Shown here: one piece after another, positions 52,172 through 61,972 of the stretch
Layout: the number at the start of each line of letters is the position of its first letter
How positions within the stretch are numbered: the stretch's first letter is position 1
Source: Neobacillus novalis NBRC 102450
GTDB lineage: Bacteria; Bacillota; Bacilli; Bacillales; Cytobacillaceae
Assembly: GCF_001591805.1 (NCBI RefSeq)
Contig: NZ_BCVP01000010.1
Location: 310,001-374,000 of the forward strand
Length of the DNA stretch: 64,000 nt
Direction of reading: 5' to 3'
Translations under genes and position numbers: made by a program
The notes under the pieces: generated by a model
Told to the model about the DNA's origin: nothing
The model's database searches: none
The model's input: only the letters and a program-made list of their open reading frames with translations

Positions 52172-55100
52172 TCATTTCCACTCTTTTAATAAGTCCTCTA
52201 TATCCGCTGTCAACTTTTCTTTAGCCTGCACCGATAATTTATCTCTATGGGCTTCGTTGTTCATATGCTTTAGAAAATCGTTAAGACTTTTTATCGCCTG
52301 ATCACGATGCCCTTTCTCCTCATGATGGATGGCCTGCTCAAGACTATTACCCAGCTGATTGGTCAATGGTGAACGTACATCATTTTTCGCAATATATTTC
52401 TCCAATTTTTCCTGGATTGTATAAAGACTTACCGGCTCATCATATACCTCAAACGAAGCAATATTGAAGCTGGTAGACGCTGCAGTTGCTCCTAATCCAA
52501 TTACGCCATTCCCTGTACCTCCAGGACCGATTTGCGGACCAGCTGGTCGTTTTCCGGACATCGTCAGCTTAATATAACGCTTAGTTACAGAATCAAACTG
52601 TAAGTCGCTTACAGAAGAACCGTTTAGATTTTTTCCATCGTAGATTGGCACCCAATTTACGCCATCATCTGACCCTTCAAGGACCATGTCCCGTGCATAG
52701 TTTGCATAATCCCATCTAATGATCGTCCGATCAAATTTCGTCGGTTTACCAAAATCAACTTGGAACCATTGTGGGTCGGCTCCAGTGGAGCTTGTTGAAC
52801 TCTGCCACTTTGTATACATCGAGCTTTCTAACGCTCTATTAGCAGTATTTGATCCTTGTGTGGTTGATGCTGTTGCTGTTTTTCCAAAAGCAAGATTTGT
52901 AGTAGTCGGCATCGGCTTATTCTTCGATGTTAGGTTGTTATAGCTGTTGACCTCAACTACAGGCGTTACATTACCCAAATCAGACAAATTGTATGTTGCT
53001 GAGAGGGTTCTCTTCTCTCCAGGCAGCAACATAAAGTAGTTATCTTCCATTTTTACCGGGGCAACCAGATCACCATTAGCGCCTTTCTTGATTTTGGCGA
53101 ATACGGCGTAAGCAATAGAATTGCCCTTGTTTTTAACCGTATAAGTAATAGTTTGCTCTTGACCGTTGTTCACCGTTTTCGGTTTTCCTTCGATTTGCAA
53201 GTCCACCTGACCAAGCTTCTGCAATTGGGTAAGGTCTGCAAATTGATCCTGCGGTGTATAGTTCCAACCATGATTTTGGTATCTGACCAAATCTTTTTTC
53301 GTCGATTGTGCATAGGAGTTGATACTTACAAGATTATCCTTGCTGTCTCTTAATTCTAAGCGAATAAAATAAGTAGGCGATACCTGAAGATTGGATTCTG
53401 CTATTTTGTCAACCACTGTTATCCCGTCGGCCTTGTCAATTTTGCCATCAAAATTGATTGTTTGATAACCAACCTGTTTAGGTTGGCCGCCAACAGCTGG
53501 GCTTGCGCCATCTGGGGTCAAAGCAAGGTTATTAAACTCTTTGTCATACACTTTCTTGCTATCAATATTGTAAACTTGAACCTTCGCTTTCAAACCGGAG
53601 TAGTCCTGATTCGTGCTGTTAAGAATCTTCACTTCCTTAGAAGCGTAATCATACATTATATGGAGCGGTTCATTTCCTTTTTTCGCTCCGAAATAGGAAC
53701 CGTTCGGGTTAAGATAGAAGTCAAATAGGTTCCAAAACATACCTGGCCAAGCATTATTAAGCATCCACTGGACCCAACCTGTAGACTTGGTATATTTGTT
53801 GGCATTTAACGCTTCAAACACGGCTCGCTGGGAATCATATTGCTGAACCTGCGCCTTGATATTATATTCTTCAAGACTATTAGATTCGCCATAGTGGTTA
53901 TCCATCGCTAAGTTAAACTTCGAAAGATCCCTAAAGCTGCCCCTGGCATTGTGGAAGTTCCACTGCTGATAATTATCGCCTCCGACATTATAAGGCCATA
54001 ATGCATGTTCGGGGAGAATCTTCTTCATTGTCTCAATAACTGGTATACTTGGACCTGGCCCAGCTTCCGAGGTAAATCCGAACGCCCCGCCTTGATCCAT
54101 ATCCTCAAACCACATGGCAGGTGGTGCATAATCATAGGAAGCATCCATGTGCATACCGCTGGTTGTTCCGGTTAATGTCGCTATCTTAGCAGAGCCGCTG
54201 GAGATAATAGCTCCATACTCGTCCCAGTGTAAATCATTTTCGATATCGAAAAAGGCTTGCTCTACTTCTCTCCCGCGGGCAGAATTCGAGTAAGATACGG
54301 GGTTATCGCTTCCATTTAACCAGGCAATCATACTTGGATGGACCCTTAATTCGCGAAGCTGTGAAGTCAATGATTCATTAACAATTTCTAGTTCACGATC
54401 ATTGTATTGAGCCGGTTCCTGCCATCTGCTGCAGCAAGTCCATCCACCCATGTACATGAGACCGTTTTCATCTAGAAGGTCGATCAAGCGATCATCAAAG
54501 AAAATACCTTCATCCCTGATCGCATTCAAGCCCATATCTTTTAGGTATTCGACAACCGCAATATTTGTATCCATATCCCGGCGTAAGTATAGGTCCGTTG
54601 GAGAATATCCACCTGCTTTTATTAGAACAGGCTTGTGATTCACATAGAACTGCACCATATCCTTTAACGGTGGGTTAGTTTTAGTGGAAGGTGACACGTT
54701 CATTTCCGTTGTTACTTCTCGAATACCAAATCTTTGGGTTATGCTGTCTTTAATCTTTTGATCAATTGCCGTAAATTTGAATTCAATTGTGTGTAGAGAT
54801 GGTTCACCCATACCGATTGGCCACCATAATTGAGGGTTGTTTATTTTCAGTCCATTAAATTTATCGGCTGTAAAAGCAATCTCCTGATCCTTTGCACCCG
54901 CGCTCAAGGTTACAGGCTGGGAAAGAGTGGTTACAACGGCACCTTTAGGGTCTTTAATTGTTGCTTCCACAGTTCCTGAAACCGGACTATCAGAGTAATT
55001 CGTTACATCTACATAAGCATTGAGACTTGCTGTTGTAAGGTTAGGTTCAACTTTAGAAACGACAAAAGGGTTGCGGGTCGTTACAACATCAGAGGTAGTA

Positions 55101-55819
55101 ATAAATACATCACGCCATAAGCCCATATTGTTATCAGTCGGTCTTGGAACCCAATCCACCCAGTACACAGAGAAGTCTTTACCGAAGTTAGATTTCGTTA
55201 CTTCTACTGCGATTGTATTTTTTGTTTTGCCATCAGCCGTTACATAATCGGAAATATCCAATTCGTAGGTTCTGAATGACCCAATAACTTCTGATTTATC
55301 GGCAATCTTTGTTCCATTAACCCAAATGTCGCCTTGGTAGCCGATTCCTTGGAAATTTACTAATATTTTCTTGCCTTGCTCCGTTGCGGGTAACGTAAAC
55401 TCAGTGCGGTACCACCAAGGAGCATTGTATCTGGATTCATCGGTACGGGATATACGGTCGTGAATAAACGGATCTTCAATATCCCCCGCTTCAATCAGAG
55501 CCCCCATTACCGTGTTAGGGACAGTGGTATTGAACCATCCATCTGCCCGATACCCAGGCTTAGATATATCGGCCCCATTTCCTTTATCAATGGCCGAAGA
55601 TTGAATTTGCCAATTTTTATGCAATTGATATACATTGTTATACTTAATCGCCTGCTTTAATGAATACTCATCGTTGGAAACGGATGAACTTACATTGGAA
55701 CTGCTCGAATTGTTCGATTTGGCTTCAATGGATGGACCTGTTGCAGCCACAACGGAGGTTGAAAGTAATAGAGCCATCGAAATGCTAAGTATCTTTTTAA
55801 ATGACCTGCTTACACGCAA
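52172..55819 (-). CDS. csxA: Secreted GH2 exo-beta-D-glucosaminidase with F5/8C and FIMAH-like domains
   Basis: About 1215 residues from a TTG at 55819 (GGGAGG eight bases upstream); other TTG starts exist upstream. Signal peptide to about residue 33. GH2 sugar-binding, Ig-like and barrel domains follow. WLNGSDNPVSY supplies the acid/base Asp (~505) and GFTSEAGPGPS the nucleophile Glu (~585), the CsxA arrangement, so it should release GlcN from chitosan oligomers. An F5/8C (CBM32-like) domain spans ~975-1128 and a FIMAH-like helical domain ~1133-1215. It follows the xylF-like gene on the same strand and is probably induced through the YesM/YesN-type pair. Confidence 0.85.
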   Translation of the reverse strand: MRVSRSFKKILSISMALLLSTSVVAATGPSIEAKSNNSSSSNVSSSVSNDEYSLKQAIKYNNVYQLHKNWQIQSSAIDKGNGADISKPGYRADGWFNTTVPNTVMGALIEAGDIEDPFIHDRISRTDESRYNAPWWYRTEFTLPATEQGKKILVNFQGIGYQGDIWVNGTKIADKSEVIGSFRTYELDISDYVTADGKTKNTIAVEVTKSNFGKDFSVYWVDWVPRPTDNNMGLWRDVFITTSDVVTTRNPFVVSKVEPNLTTASLNAYVDVTNYSDSPVSGTVEATIKDPKGAVVTTLSQPVTLSAGAKDQEIAFTADKFNGLKINNPQLWWPIGMGEPSLHTIEFKFTAIDQKIKDSITQRFGIREVTTEMNVSPSTKTNPPLKDMVQFYVNHKPVLIKAGGYSPTDLYLRRDMDTNIAVVEYLKDMGLNAIRDEGIFFDDRLIDLLDENGLMYMGGWTCCSRWQEPAQYNDRELEIVNESLTSQLRELRVHPSMIAWLNGSDNPVSYSNSARGREVEQAFFDIENDLHWDEYGAIISSGSAKIATLTGTTSGMHMDASYDYAPPAMWFEDMDQGGAFGFTSEAGPGPSIPVIETMKKILPEHALWPYNVGGDNYQQWNFHNARGSFRDLSKFNLAMDNHYGESNSLEEYNIKAQVQQYDSQRAVFEALNANKYTKSTGWVQWMLNNAWPGMFWNLFDFYLNPNGSYFGAKKGNEPLHIMYDYASKEVKILNSTNQDYSGLKAKVQVYNIDSKKVYDKEFNNLALTPDGASPAVGGQPKQVGYQTINFDGKIDKADGITVVDKIAESNLQVSPTYFIRLELRDSKDNLVSINSYAQSTKKDLVRYQNHGWNYTPQDQFADLTQLQKLGQVDLQIEGKPKTVNNGQEQTITYTVKNKGNSIAYAVFAKIKKGANGDLVAPVKMEDNYFMLLPGEKRTLSATYNLSDLGNVTPVVEVNSYNNLTSKNKPMPTTTNLAFGKTATASTTQGSNTANRALESSMYTKWQSSTSSTGADPQWFQVDFGKPTKFDRTIIRWDYANYARDMVLEGSDDGVNWVPIYDGKNLNGSSVSDLQFDSVTKRYIKLTMSGKRPAGPQIGPGGTGNGVIGLGATAASTSFNIASFEVYDEPVSLYTIQEKLEKYIAKNDVRSPLTNQLGNSLEQAIHHEEKGHRDQAIKSLNDFLKHMNNEAHRDKLSVQAKEKLTADIEDLLKEWK

Positions 55820-55929
55820 TTTTCTTGCCTCCCTCTGATTTTTCAATTTTTCTCCTAAATACTTTAACAACTACTAGCTTTATATAAAAAGCTCAGCATT
55901 AAAGAAATCATTTATCACCTCCTTTAAAA

Positions 55930-57015
55930 TTATTCTTTTACGTTTTTATACACGTCTTCTTTTCTATGAAACCCTTTGGCAATTACCGTCTCATCGATTG
56001 TGTCTTTTGTGACCACTACGGGTTCAAGCAAAATGGTAGGGACATTAATTTTTCCGTTATTTTCTGTAGAATTTTTGGTAATCTCTTCTCCTTTAGCTAT
56101 TTTTACCGCTACTTCTGCCGCTGTATCTGCCATATCTTTGATGGAGGTATAAATGGTCATTAATTGCGTTCCTTCCACTATCCTTTGGCACCCGGCCAGT
56201 TCGGCATCTAATCCACTCACCGGAATTTTACCCGCTAAATTCTGTACTTTTAATGCTTGTATAGCCGCGCCGGCAGTAGCATCGTTCGCCGCAATAATAG
56301 CATCAACCTGATTATTATTTACTTTAAGAGCCTTTTCCACATTAGCCAAAGCAACGGTGGGACTCCAATTATCTGTCCATTGATCATAAACAATCTCAAT
56401 ATCTCCTCGATTAATTAATGGTTGTAATACATTCATTTGTCCTTGTTTATATAGCTGAGCAGTATAGTCCGTTTCAGCTCCTTCGATTAGTATATATTTT
56501 CCTTTTGGTGCCTGCTCCACTACTGTTTTAGCTTGTAGTTCCCCGATTAGAATACTGTCAAATGAAATATACAAATCAATATCGGAATTCGTTATCAAAC
56601 GGTCATAAGCTATCACTTTGATTCCTACTGTATGTGCTTTTTCCACTATTGCAGCTGCAGCATCCGCATTATGGGGAACAACAATCAAAACGTCTACACC
56701 TTGACTAATCAATTTTTCCGCTTGAGCTATTTGTAATGCATCATCTCCTTCAGCCGCCTCAACTAGCACTTCTGCTCCCAGTTCCTTCCCTTTTGCAACC
56801 AAGTAGTCACGGTCTCTAAGCCAGCGTTCTTCCCGTAATGTGTCCATCGAAAATCCTATTTTAATTTTCTTTCCATTATTTCTATTGGTCTCTGTTTTCA
56901 CCTTCGGCTCTTCGACCATTCTCATTGTCGTGCTATTCGCTGTACACGCCGTAAGGACAAATATAGAAATCAAAAACAAATACGGTATGATCTTTTTTCT
57001 CCATTTATCTCTCAT
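55930..57015 (-). CDS. Sugar-binding lipoprotein, XylF/RbsB type
   Basis: 361 residues. Lipobox VLTAC, then a type I periplasmic-binding fold: IKIGFSMDTLREERWLRDRD, GVDVLIVVPHNADAAAAIVE, VIAYDRLITNSDIDLYISFD and DAIIAANDATAGAAIQALK. These match the xylose-binding protein family. It would trap a monosaccharide at the cell surface, but no ABC permease or ATPase follows; the next gene is the glucosaminidase. A strong cre-like site at 57069-57082 precedes it. It may feed a transporter encoded elsewhere or act in sensing. Confidence 0.82.
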   Translation of the reverse strand: MRDKWRKKIIPYLFLISIFVLTACTANSTTMRMVEEPKVKTETNRNNGKKIKIGFSMDTLREERWLRDRDYLVAKGKELGAEVLVEAAEGDDALQIAQAEKLISQGVDVLIVVPHNADAAAAIVEKAHTVGIKVIAYDRLITNSDIDLYISFDSILIGELQAKTVVEQAPKGKYILIEGAETDYTAQLYKQGQMNVLQPLINRGDIEIVYDQWTDNWSPTVALANVEKALKVNNNQVDAIIAANDATAGAAIQALKVQNLAGKIPVSGLDAELAGCQRIVEGTQLMTIYTSIKDMADTAAEVAVKIAKGEEITKNSTENNGKINVPTILLEPVVVTKDTIDETVIAKGFHRKEDVYKNVKE

Positions 57016-57068
57016 CCCTACTTGTCTACTCCTGTTATTTCGAATTTTCTAAATACATTTTATCAGAA

Positions 57069-57082
57069 ATAAAGCGCTTACA
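57069..57082 (-). promoter_or_regulatory. cre-like site (CcpA) upstream of the xylF-like gene
   Basis: TGTAAGCGCTTTAT on the minus strand, close to the CcpA consensus, 54 bp upstream of the xylF-like start codon. It suggests glucose repression of the xylF-like/csxA unit. Confidence 0.55.
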
Positions 57083-57111
57083 AATTTGTTTCTCTTGGAC
57101 TTTATTGTTAT

Positions 57112-58212
57112 CTATAGGACTTTTTGGTGGTAAGCCAACAATTGTCTCCTATAATCAGTGGGAGAAATTCCTTGACTTCTTTTAAATACTCTGCTGAAAT
57201 AGCTGGGATCATGGAATCCAACCTCAAAAGCAATTTCTTTTAAACTTTTAGCTGGATCTCCCATCATTCGCCTTGCATTTTTGATTCTGCATTCCGTTAA
57301 AAAATCTATGAAATTTGTGCCGCTTTGCTCTTTAAAAAGTTTACTTACATAATAGGAGCTTAAATTAACATGTGCAGCTACGTTATCTAAACTTAGTTCC
57401 TTATGAGAGTTTTCAATAATAAACTTTTTCAGTGTTTGAAATATATTTGGAGAGATTTCATTTTTCATCGTAGTATGTTCATATAGGATTTTATCTAATA
57501 CGTATTGAGTTTCCTTTTTCAATTGCTGATAATTGGTTGCTTGAAGAGAATAAAAGGGTGTTTCAATTTCAACACCTATTTCATTTAAAACTTGCGATAT
57601 TAATAACACGATTCTGATCAGTCTTTGTTGCGTCTCAGAAATGCTTTTTCCATGCGCATCGCAATTTTCAACGAACGACATAACAAGCTTTTGAACTACT
57701 CCCACATTCCCTTGTTGTAATTGTTCCAAAATACTTTTTTCAGTTTCTAGCGCCACTCTGCTGCCTTCATGATAACTGTCCAGTAGCTTTTGTATCTTTA
57801 ATTGCTCCCGACTCTTGGTATTCCTCTCGTTTTTTTCCAAGCGAATTCGTTTTATTACACTTTGAGTCGTTTCAATAATCGTGTCTACTCGACTGGGTTT
57901 CAGCAAATAATCCTTTACTCCCAAACGTAATGCCTCCCTTGCATATTCAAATGTGTCGTACGCTGAAACAATTATATATTGGATAGCAGGACACACTTTA
58001 CTAATTTCTCTGATAGCGGCTAATCCATCCGTTTCTGGCATTTGAATATCCATAAAAATAAGATCAGGCTGAAGATTTTCAGCCAATTGAATAGCCCTCC
58101 TTCCATTTTCCGCTTCCCCCACAATTTTTATATTTTCTATGCCTTCCTCTATAATCTGTTTTAGTGCTACTCGTTCTACACGTTCATCATCCACAATCAG
58201 AATGTTTATCAT
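57112..58212 (-). CDS. Response regulator, YesN/AraC type
   Basis: About 366 residues from the ATG at 58212 (GGGGGG six bases upstream; the stop of the kinase gene overlaps). Receiver domain 1-~120 with acidic pocket VDDE, phospho-Asp in LIFMDIQMPETDG, and Lys in YLLKPSRVD. The middle linker is helical. A C-terminal AraC double HTH (~260-360) includes YYVSKLFKEQSGTNFIDFL and VGFHDPSYFSRVFKRSQGIS. It activates sugar-use genes when phosphorylated by the adjacent kinase; likely targets are the xylF-like and csxA genes. Confidence 0.9.
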   Translation of the reverse strand: MINILIVDDERVERVALKQIIEEGIENIKIVGEAENGRRAIQLAENLQPDLIFMDIQMPETDGLAAIREISKVCPAIQYIIVSAYDTFEYAREALRLGVKDYLLKPSRVDTIIETTQSVIKRIRLEKNERNTKSREQLKIQKLLDSYHEGSRVALETEKSILEQLQQGNVGVVQKLVMSFVENCDAHGKSISETQQRLIRIVLLISQVLNEIGVEIETPFYSLQATNYQQLKKETQYVLDKILYEHTTMKNEISPNIFQTLKKFIIENSHKELSLDNVAAHVNLSSYYVSKLFKEQSGTNFIDFLTECRIKNARRMMGDPAKSLKEIAFEVGFHDPSYFSRVFKRSQGISPTDYRRQLLAYHQKVL

Positions 58213-58214
58213 TT

Positions 58215-59654
58215 TCATCCCCCCTTTTGTATTGGCAATCGCAAAATAATACACGTCCCTTGATTCGCAATACTTTTAATTTCAATAATGTCATTTTCAC
58301 CATAAAATAACCGGAGACGGCGGATGACGTTATAGATCCCGATGCCGGTGGATTGTCCTTTATACTCATTTTCGGGAAACCCTTTAAGGATTGATTGTAC
58401 AGTGTCAAACGGAATACCTGGACCGTTGTCCGCAATTTCTATGAAGATATGTAGACCCCGCTTTTGAATTCGAATTGCAATATTGCCTCCTTCCGCAAAA
58501 GGTTCGATCGCATGGATTATTGCATTTTCGACAAAGGGCTGTAACGTGAGGCTTGGCAATTTAAAAAAGTGACAATCCCCATCGACCTGTATCGTAAATT
58601 GGACTCTCTCCTCAAACCGCACTTGTTGAATTATAAGATAATGTTCTAAACCTTTAATCTCATTTTGTATGGTTGTAGAAATACCCATACTTTTTATATT
58701 GTATCGAAGCAAGTCGGATACAGAGATAATTAGGTTGCTCGTTTCCTTAGCATTTTCCAAATAGGCCTTCTTCGCTAAGATATTTAAGGTGTTAAATAAA
58801 AAGTGAGGGTTAATTTGACTTTGCAAGTTTTTTAACTCACTTTCTTTTAAAAGCAATTTATGTTCTTGCAATTCACGTTCCACCTTTGCCTTTATTTGTA
58901 TTTCCCCTATCAGATTTTTGATGTTAACCCTCATTTGGTTGAAGGCGCTGGCAAGAAAATTAATTTCGTCTTTCGTTTGAATATCAATGCTTTGTTCAAA
59001 ATTGCCACTGGAGATCTCCCTTGCAGCATGGGTTAACGTTACAATAGGACGGGTAATATCGTTGGAAAACTTGAAAAAACTCAAAAAAATCGTGATTGAA
59101 ATTGAAGCCAATGTAAAAAAGCCCAACATTACGGAATGCTTACTTTGCTGGATAATTTCCCTATAAAAATGTTCATCCGTTTTTAATTCGCCATTAATTA
59201 GTAAAAGCGTCGTTTCAGATATGAATGTTGAAATCTTCACTGCCTCATTAAAATGAAAAGATGCCTTCGTATCGTTATTCTTTTGAAAAAATAAATACGC
59301 AAGTTCCATCGACTCCAACTGACTTTTAATCATGTTATCAAAGTTCATTAAAGTTATGAAATTGTTTTGATTTTTTAGTCGGTTTAGTTTTTCTTGCATT
59401 TTCTCCAACTTTTTACTTAAGAGCAAATACTCATTTTGGGGTTCTTCATCCGAGTTAATTATGTAGAGATTTAAGGAATTAATAGAGTCTTGGCACAATT
59501 GTGAGGTCTCTTTTATAAGCATATATCGCTGTAAAATTTCGTTATAATTTTGTAATGTCTTCTGATTAGAATAAATCATTAAGCACCAAACAAGTGAAAT
59601 CATGATCCAAATGACAGCGAACAAGAATATGATTTTGTTACGGATTGTTTTCAT
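58215..59654 (-). CDS. Sensor histidine kinase, YesM/LytS type
   Basis: 479 residues. Membrane helix at 8-25, extracytoplasmic helical sensor ~30-175, second helix ~180-200, HAMP (ITRPIVTLTHAAREISSGNF), then the His_kinase motif with the phospho-His in INPHFLFNTLNIL, N-box VENAIIHAIE and G-box DNGPGIPF. The external domain has no own sugar pocket evident, so it probably senses through the binding protein encoded just upstream. The gene starts three bases after that one and overlaps the regulator. Confidence 0.9.
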   Translation of the reverse strand: MKTIRNKIIFLFAVIWIMISLVWCLMIYSNQKTLQNYNEILQRYMLIKETSQLCQDSINSLNLYIINSDEEPQNEYLLLSKKLEKMQEKLNRLKNQNNFITLMNFDNMIKSQLESMELAYLFFQKNNDTKASFHFNEAVKISTFISETTLLLINGELKTDEHFYREIIQQSKHSVMLGFFTLASISITIFLSFFKFSNDITRPIVTLTHAAREISSGNFEQSIDIQTKDEINFLASAFNQMRVNIKNLIGEIQIKAKVERELQEHKLLLKESELKNLQSQINPHFLFNTLNILAKKAYLENAKETSNLIISVSDLLRYNIKSMGISTTIQNEIKGLEHYLIIQQVRFEERVQFTIQVDGDCHFFKLPSLTLQPFVENAIIHAIEPFAEGGNIAIRIQKRGLHIFIEIADNGPGIPFDTVQSILKGFPENEYKGQSTGIGIYNVIRRLRLFYGENDIIEIKSIANQGTCIILRLPIQKGG

Positions 59655-59657
59655 GAT

Positions 59658-60629
59658 TCACCTTTTACTAATCAATCGTACTTTTGTATAATAATTTTGC
59701 TCTAGCGGGTAATCTATCCCGGCCAGCCATCGAAGCATAAGTGTTGTACTTTTGGATCCGATCTCTTCGGGAAATTGTCCTATTGTAGCTGAAACTACCC
59801 CCTTTTCAATGAATGCCGAAATCTCAGGGTTTTGGTCAAATGAATAAATCGAATGATTCTGAAGACTGCTCCTTCCTTTGATTACTTGAACAATTCCACT
59901 CGTCGCCTCCTCGGTCAAACCGAGTAAAGCTCTACAATCCGGGTATTCATTGAGCAGTTCAGTCGTTTCTTTTAAACTATCATTGTTAACATACTGATTA
60001 CTCGAAACTTCCAGTATTTTTATATTAGGATATTGTGCTAAAGCATATTCTACGCCTTGCCTTCTCAATGAAAGATAGCTGACAGGTGGTCTTCCAAAAA
60101 CAATACCAATCTTCCCTTCGCCTTTTAATTGAGACGCAATATGTTCCCCGATAATCTTTCCTTCTTGAAAATGATTTGGTCCAACATAAGTTTTCCGTAA
60201 ACTATCAGGAGCATCAGTAAAAACAGTAATGACTGGTATTCCTTTTTTCAAGGCTTTATTTACAATATCGATAAATTCAGGATCTTCCTTACCCTGAACA
60301 ATAATGCCGTCTACACGAGAAGCAATTGCCTTTTCGATATTCTTTAAGTATCCAAAAATGTCAGATTGAAATGTTTCCTGAAACTCAATCGCTACTTTAT
60401 TCTCGTTCGCCACTTTTTGCACACCCTCTTTAACCTGATTCCAAAACGGACTACCGGAATCAGCTGATATAAACATGATTCGATAAATATCCTTTTCGTT
60501 TTGTTTTGAATAGTAAGAAATATTTGGATGAACTGAAACAACCCGAAAGGTAAAATAAGAAGTCATTAATAAAGTTGCGACTCCTCCAATTGATAATAAT
60601 GCAAACATGATCCTTGTCTTTTTTTTCAT
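59658..60629 (-). CDS. Membrane-anchored sugar-binding sensor protein
   Basis: 323 residues. One N-terminal membrane anchor (MFALLSIGGVATLLMTSYF) with no lipobox Cys, then a type I periplasmic-binding domain: IMFISADSGSPFWNQVKEGV, VDGIIVQGKEDPEFIDIVNK, GKIGIVFGRPPVSYLSLRRQ and a C-terminal lobe ending KVRLISKR. First gene of the sensor-kinase-regulator operon. As in the known XylFII/LytS/YesN-type systems of Firmicutes, it should bind the sugar and pass the signal to the kinase. The sugar is unknown. Confidence 0.85.
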   Translation of the reverse strand: MKKKTRIMFALLSIGGVATLLMTSYFTFRVVSVHPNISYYSKQNEKDIYRIMFISADSGSPFWNQVKEGVQKVANENKVAIEFQETFQSDIFGYLKNIEKAIASRVDGIIVQGKEDPEFIDIVNKALKKGIPVITVFTDAPDSLRKTYVGPNHFQEGKIIGEHIASQLKGEGKIGIVFGRPPVSYLSLRRQGVEYALAQYPNIKILEVSSNQYVNNDSLKETTELLNEYPDCRALLGLTEEATSGIVQVIKGRSSLQNHSIYSFDQNPEISAFIEKGVVSATIGQFPEEIGSKSTTLMLRWLAGIDYPLEQNYYTKVRLISKR

Positions 60630-60836
60630 AGTTCCCCCTCAAAATTTACTTATTGTGTTCTTTGATTTATTTCTACTTTGTGTGAAGGAAACCCTTTTAT
60701 ATCACCGAATCTTTATATGATTCCGTCAACGCTTTGGTATTACTTGTCTAACAGGCAGAATTGTTTGATTAACAATAGGAAAAGTTAATTTTTAGATGTG
60801 TGTAGTTAAGACATAGAAAAAAGGAGTAGATTTTTT

Positions 60837-60923
60837 ATGTGGGTATTTGTTGGAGTAGGTCTCTATATAATTAGCCTAGTTTCTACTATATTTATATTGA
60901 TTTCTGGATATAGAGAATTCTGA
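60837..60923 (+). CDS. 28-residue membrane peptide
   Basis: An ATG with AAAAAGGAGTAGA nine bases upstream opens MWVFVGVGLYIISLVSTIFI..., one membrane helix ending ISGYREF. Good ribosome binding site but no known family. It lies in a gene-poor region. Confidence 0.4.
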   Translation: MWVFVGVGLYIISLVSTIFILISGYREF

Positions 60924-61355
60924 AAAGTCAAAATTAATAATTATCGATAAAATAGAAACGATTGCCTTCTTTGATGATATAACCTTCCTATTGGGCAATA
61001 TAAAAAGACTGGAAAAATCCCGGGTTCCTATTGAGGAAAAACCGGGATTATATTGATCCAGAAACGAAAATCGGAAATGTTTATTTTTAATAAAAAAAGT
61101 TTATTACTGGGTTACACATTTAAAATAAGCAGCGCGACACACTCCACATGAGGAGTTGATAGTGTAAACAGATTTAATTAATATCCCGGAGTAGCACTTG
61201 CCTATATTTAAAATATCCAGATTAGATAGTCAGTAAAAAGTCTCTATATGCCTCATTTGTACCCTCCAATAATGAAACAACAATACAGAAAAATCCAAAC
61301 GAAATTACAAGCAAAGCAAGAACATAATACTCAATTTTAAGTTCCATTTTTGAAA
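60924..61355. other. Gap before the second integrase remnant
   Basis: No gene. It contains the hairpin at 61016-61049 (AATCCCGG...CCGGGATT with inner TTCCT/AGGAA), which on the minus strand is followed by TTTTTCC and could terminate minus-strand transcripts. Confidence 0.4.
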
Positions 61356-61972
61356 GTAGAAATGCAAACTTGGGATAATGAACAGGTGAAGACCTTTTTA
61401 GATGTAGCCAAATCCTCTGTATATTATTCTATCTATCTAACAGCTTTTTATACAGGAATGCGTCGTGGTGAGGTATTAGGGCTAAGGTGCAAGATGTTGA
61501 ATTTGCAAATAATATATTATATGTAAGACAATCTTTGCAAGAAGTAAAAAAGGTTGGATTAACATTTAAAGAACCGAAATCTTGAAAAAGTAGATCAATT
61601 ACAATAACCCCAACCCTTGTCATGGAATTAAAAAAATTATACAAGCAGCAATTGACAGATAAGCTTTTACTAGGTCAGGAATATCAGGACTTAGATTTAG
61701 TTTTTGCTCAAAAAAATGGTAAACCAATTCAACCTACCGAAATGGCAAGAAATTATCGTAAGATGGTAGAAATAAGTGGATTACCTTATATACGGTTTCA
61801 TGATTTAAAGCATACACACGCTACTTTATTGTTACAACAAGGGGTACATCCAAAAGTTGTTTCCGAACGTTTAGGACACTCGACAATTGGAATCACGATG
61901 GACACATATACTCATGTGTTACCAAATATGCAAAAAGAAGCTGCCCTTCAATTCGAGCAGCTAATTAAATAA
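61356..61972 (+). pseudogene. Tyrosine integrase C-terminal part, frameshifted, copy 2
   Basis: Starts inside the core (MQTWDNEQVKTFLDVAKSSV), carries the first catalytic Arg in FYTGMRRGEVLGLR, shifts frame near 61490 (one G missing in an expected TGG), meets TGA at 61583, then continues to FHDLKHTHATLLLQQ (HxxR-type) and RLGHSTIGITMDTYTHVLPN (His, Tyr) and a normal stop. Related to copy 1 at 44763-45045 but fuller. Not active. The tRNA-Sec-like att follows at 62102. Confidence 0.78.
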
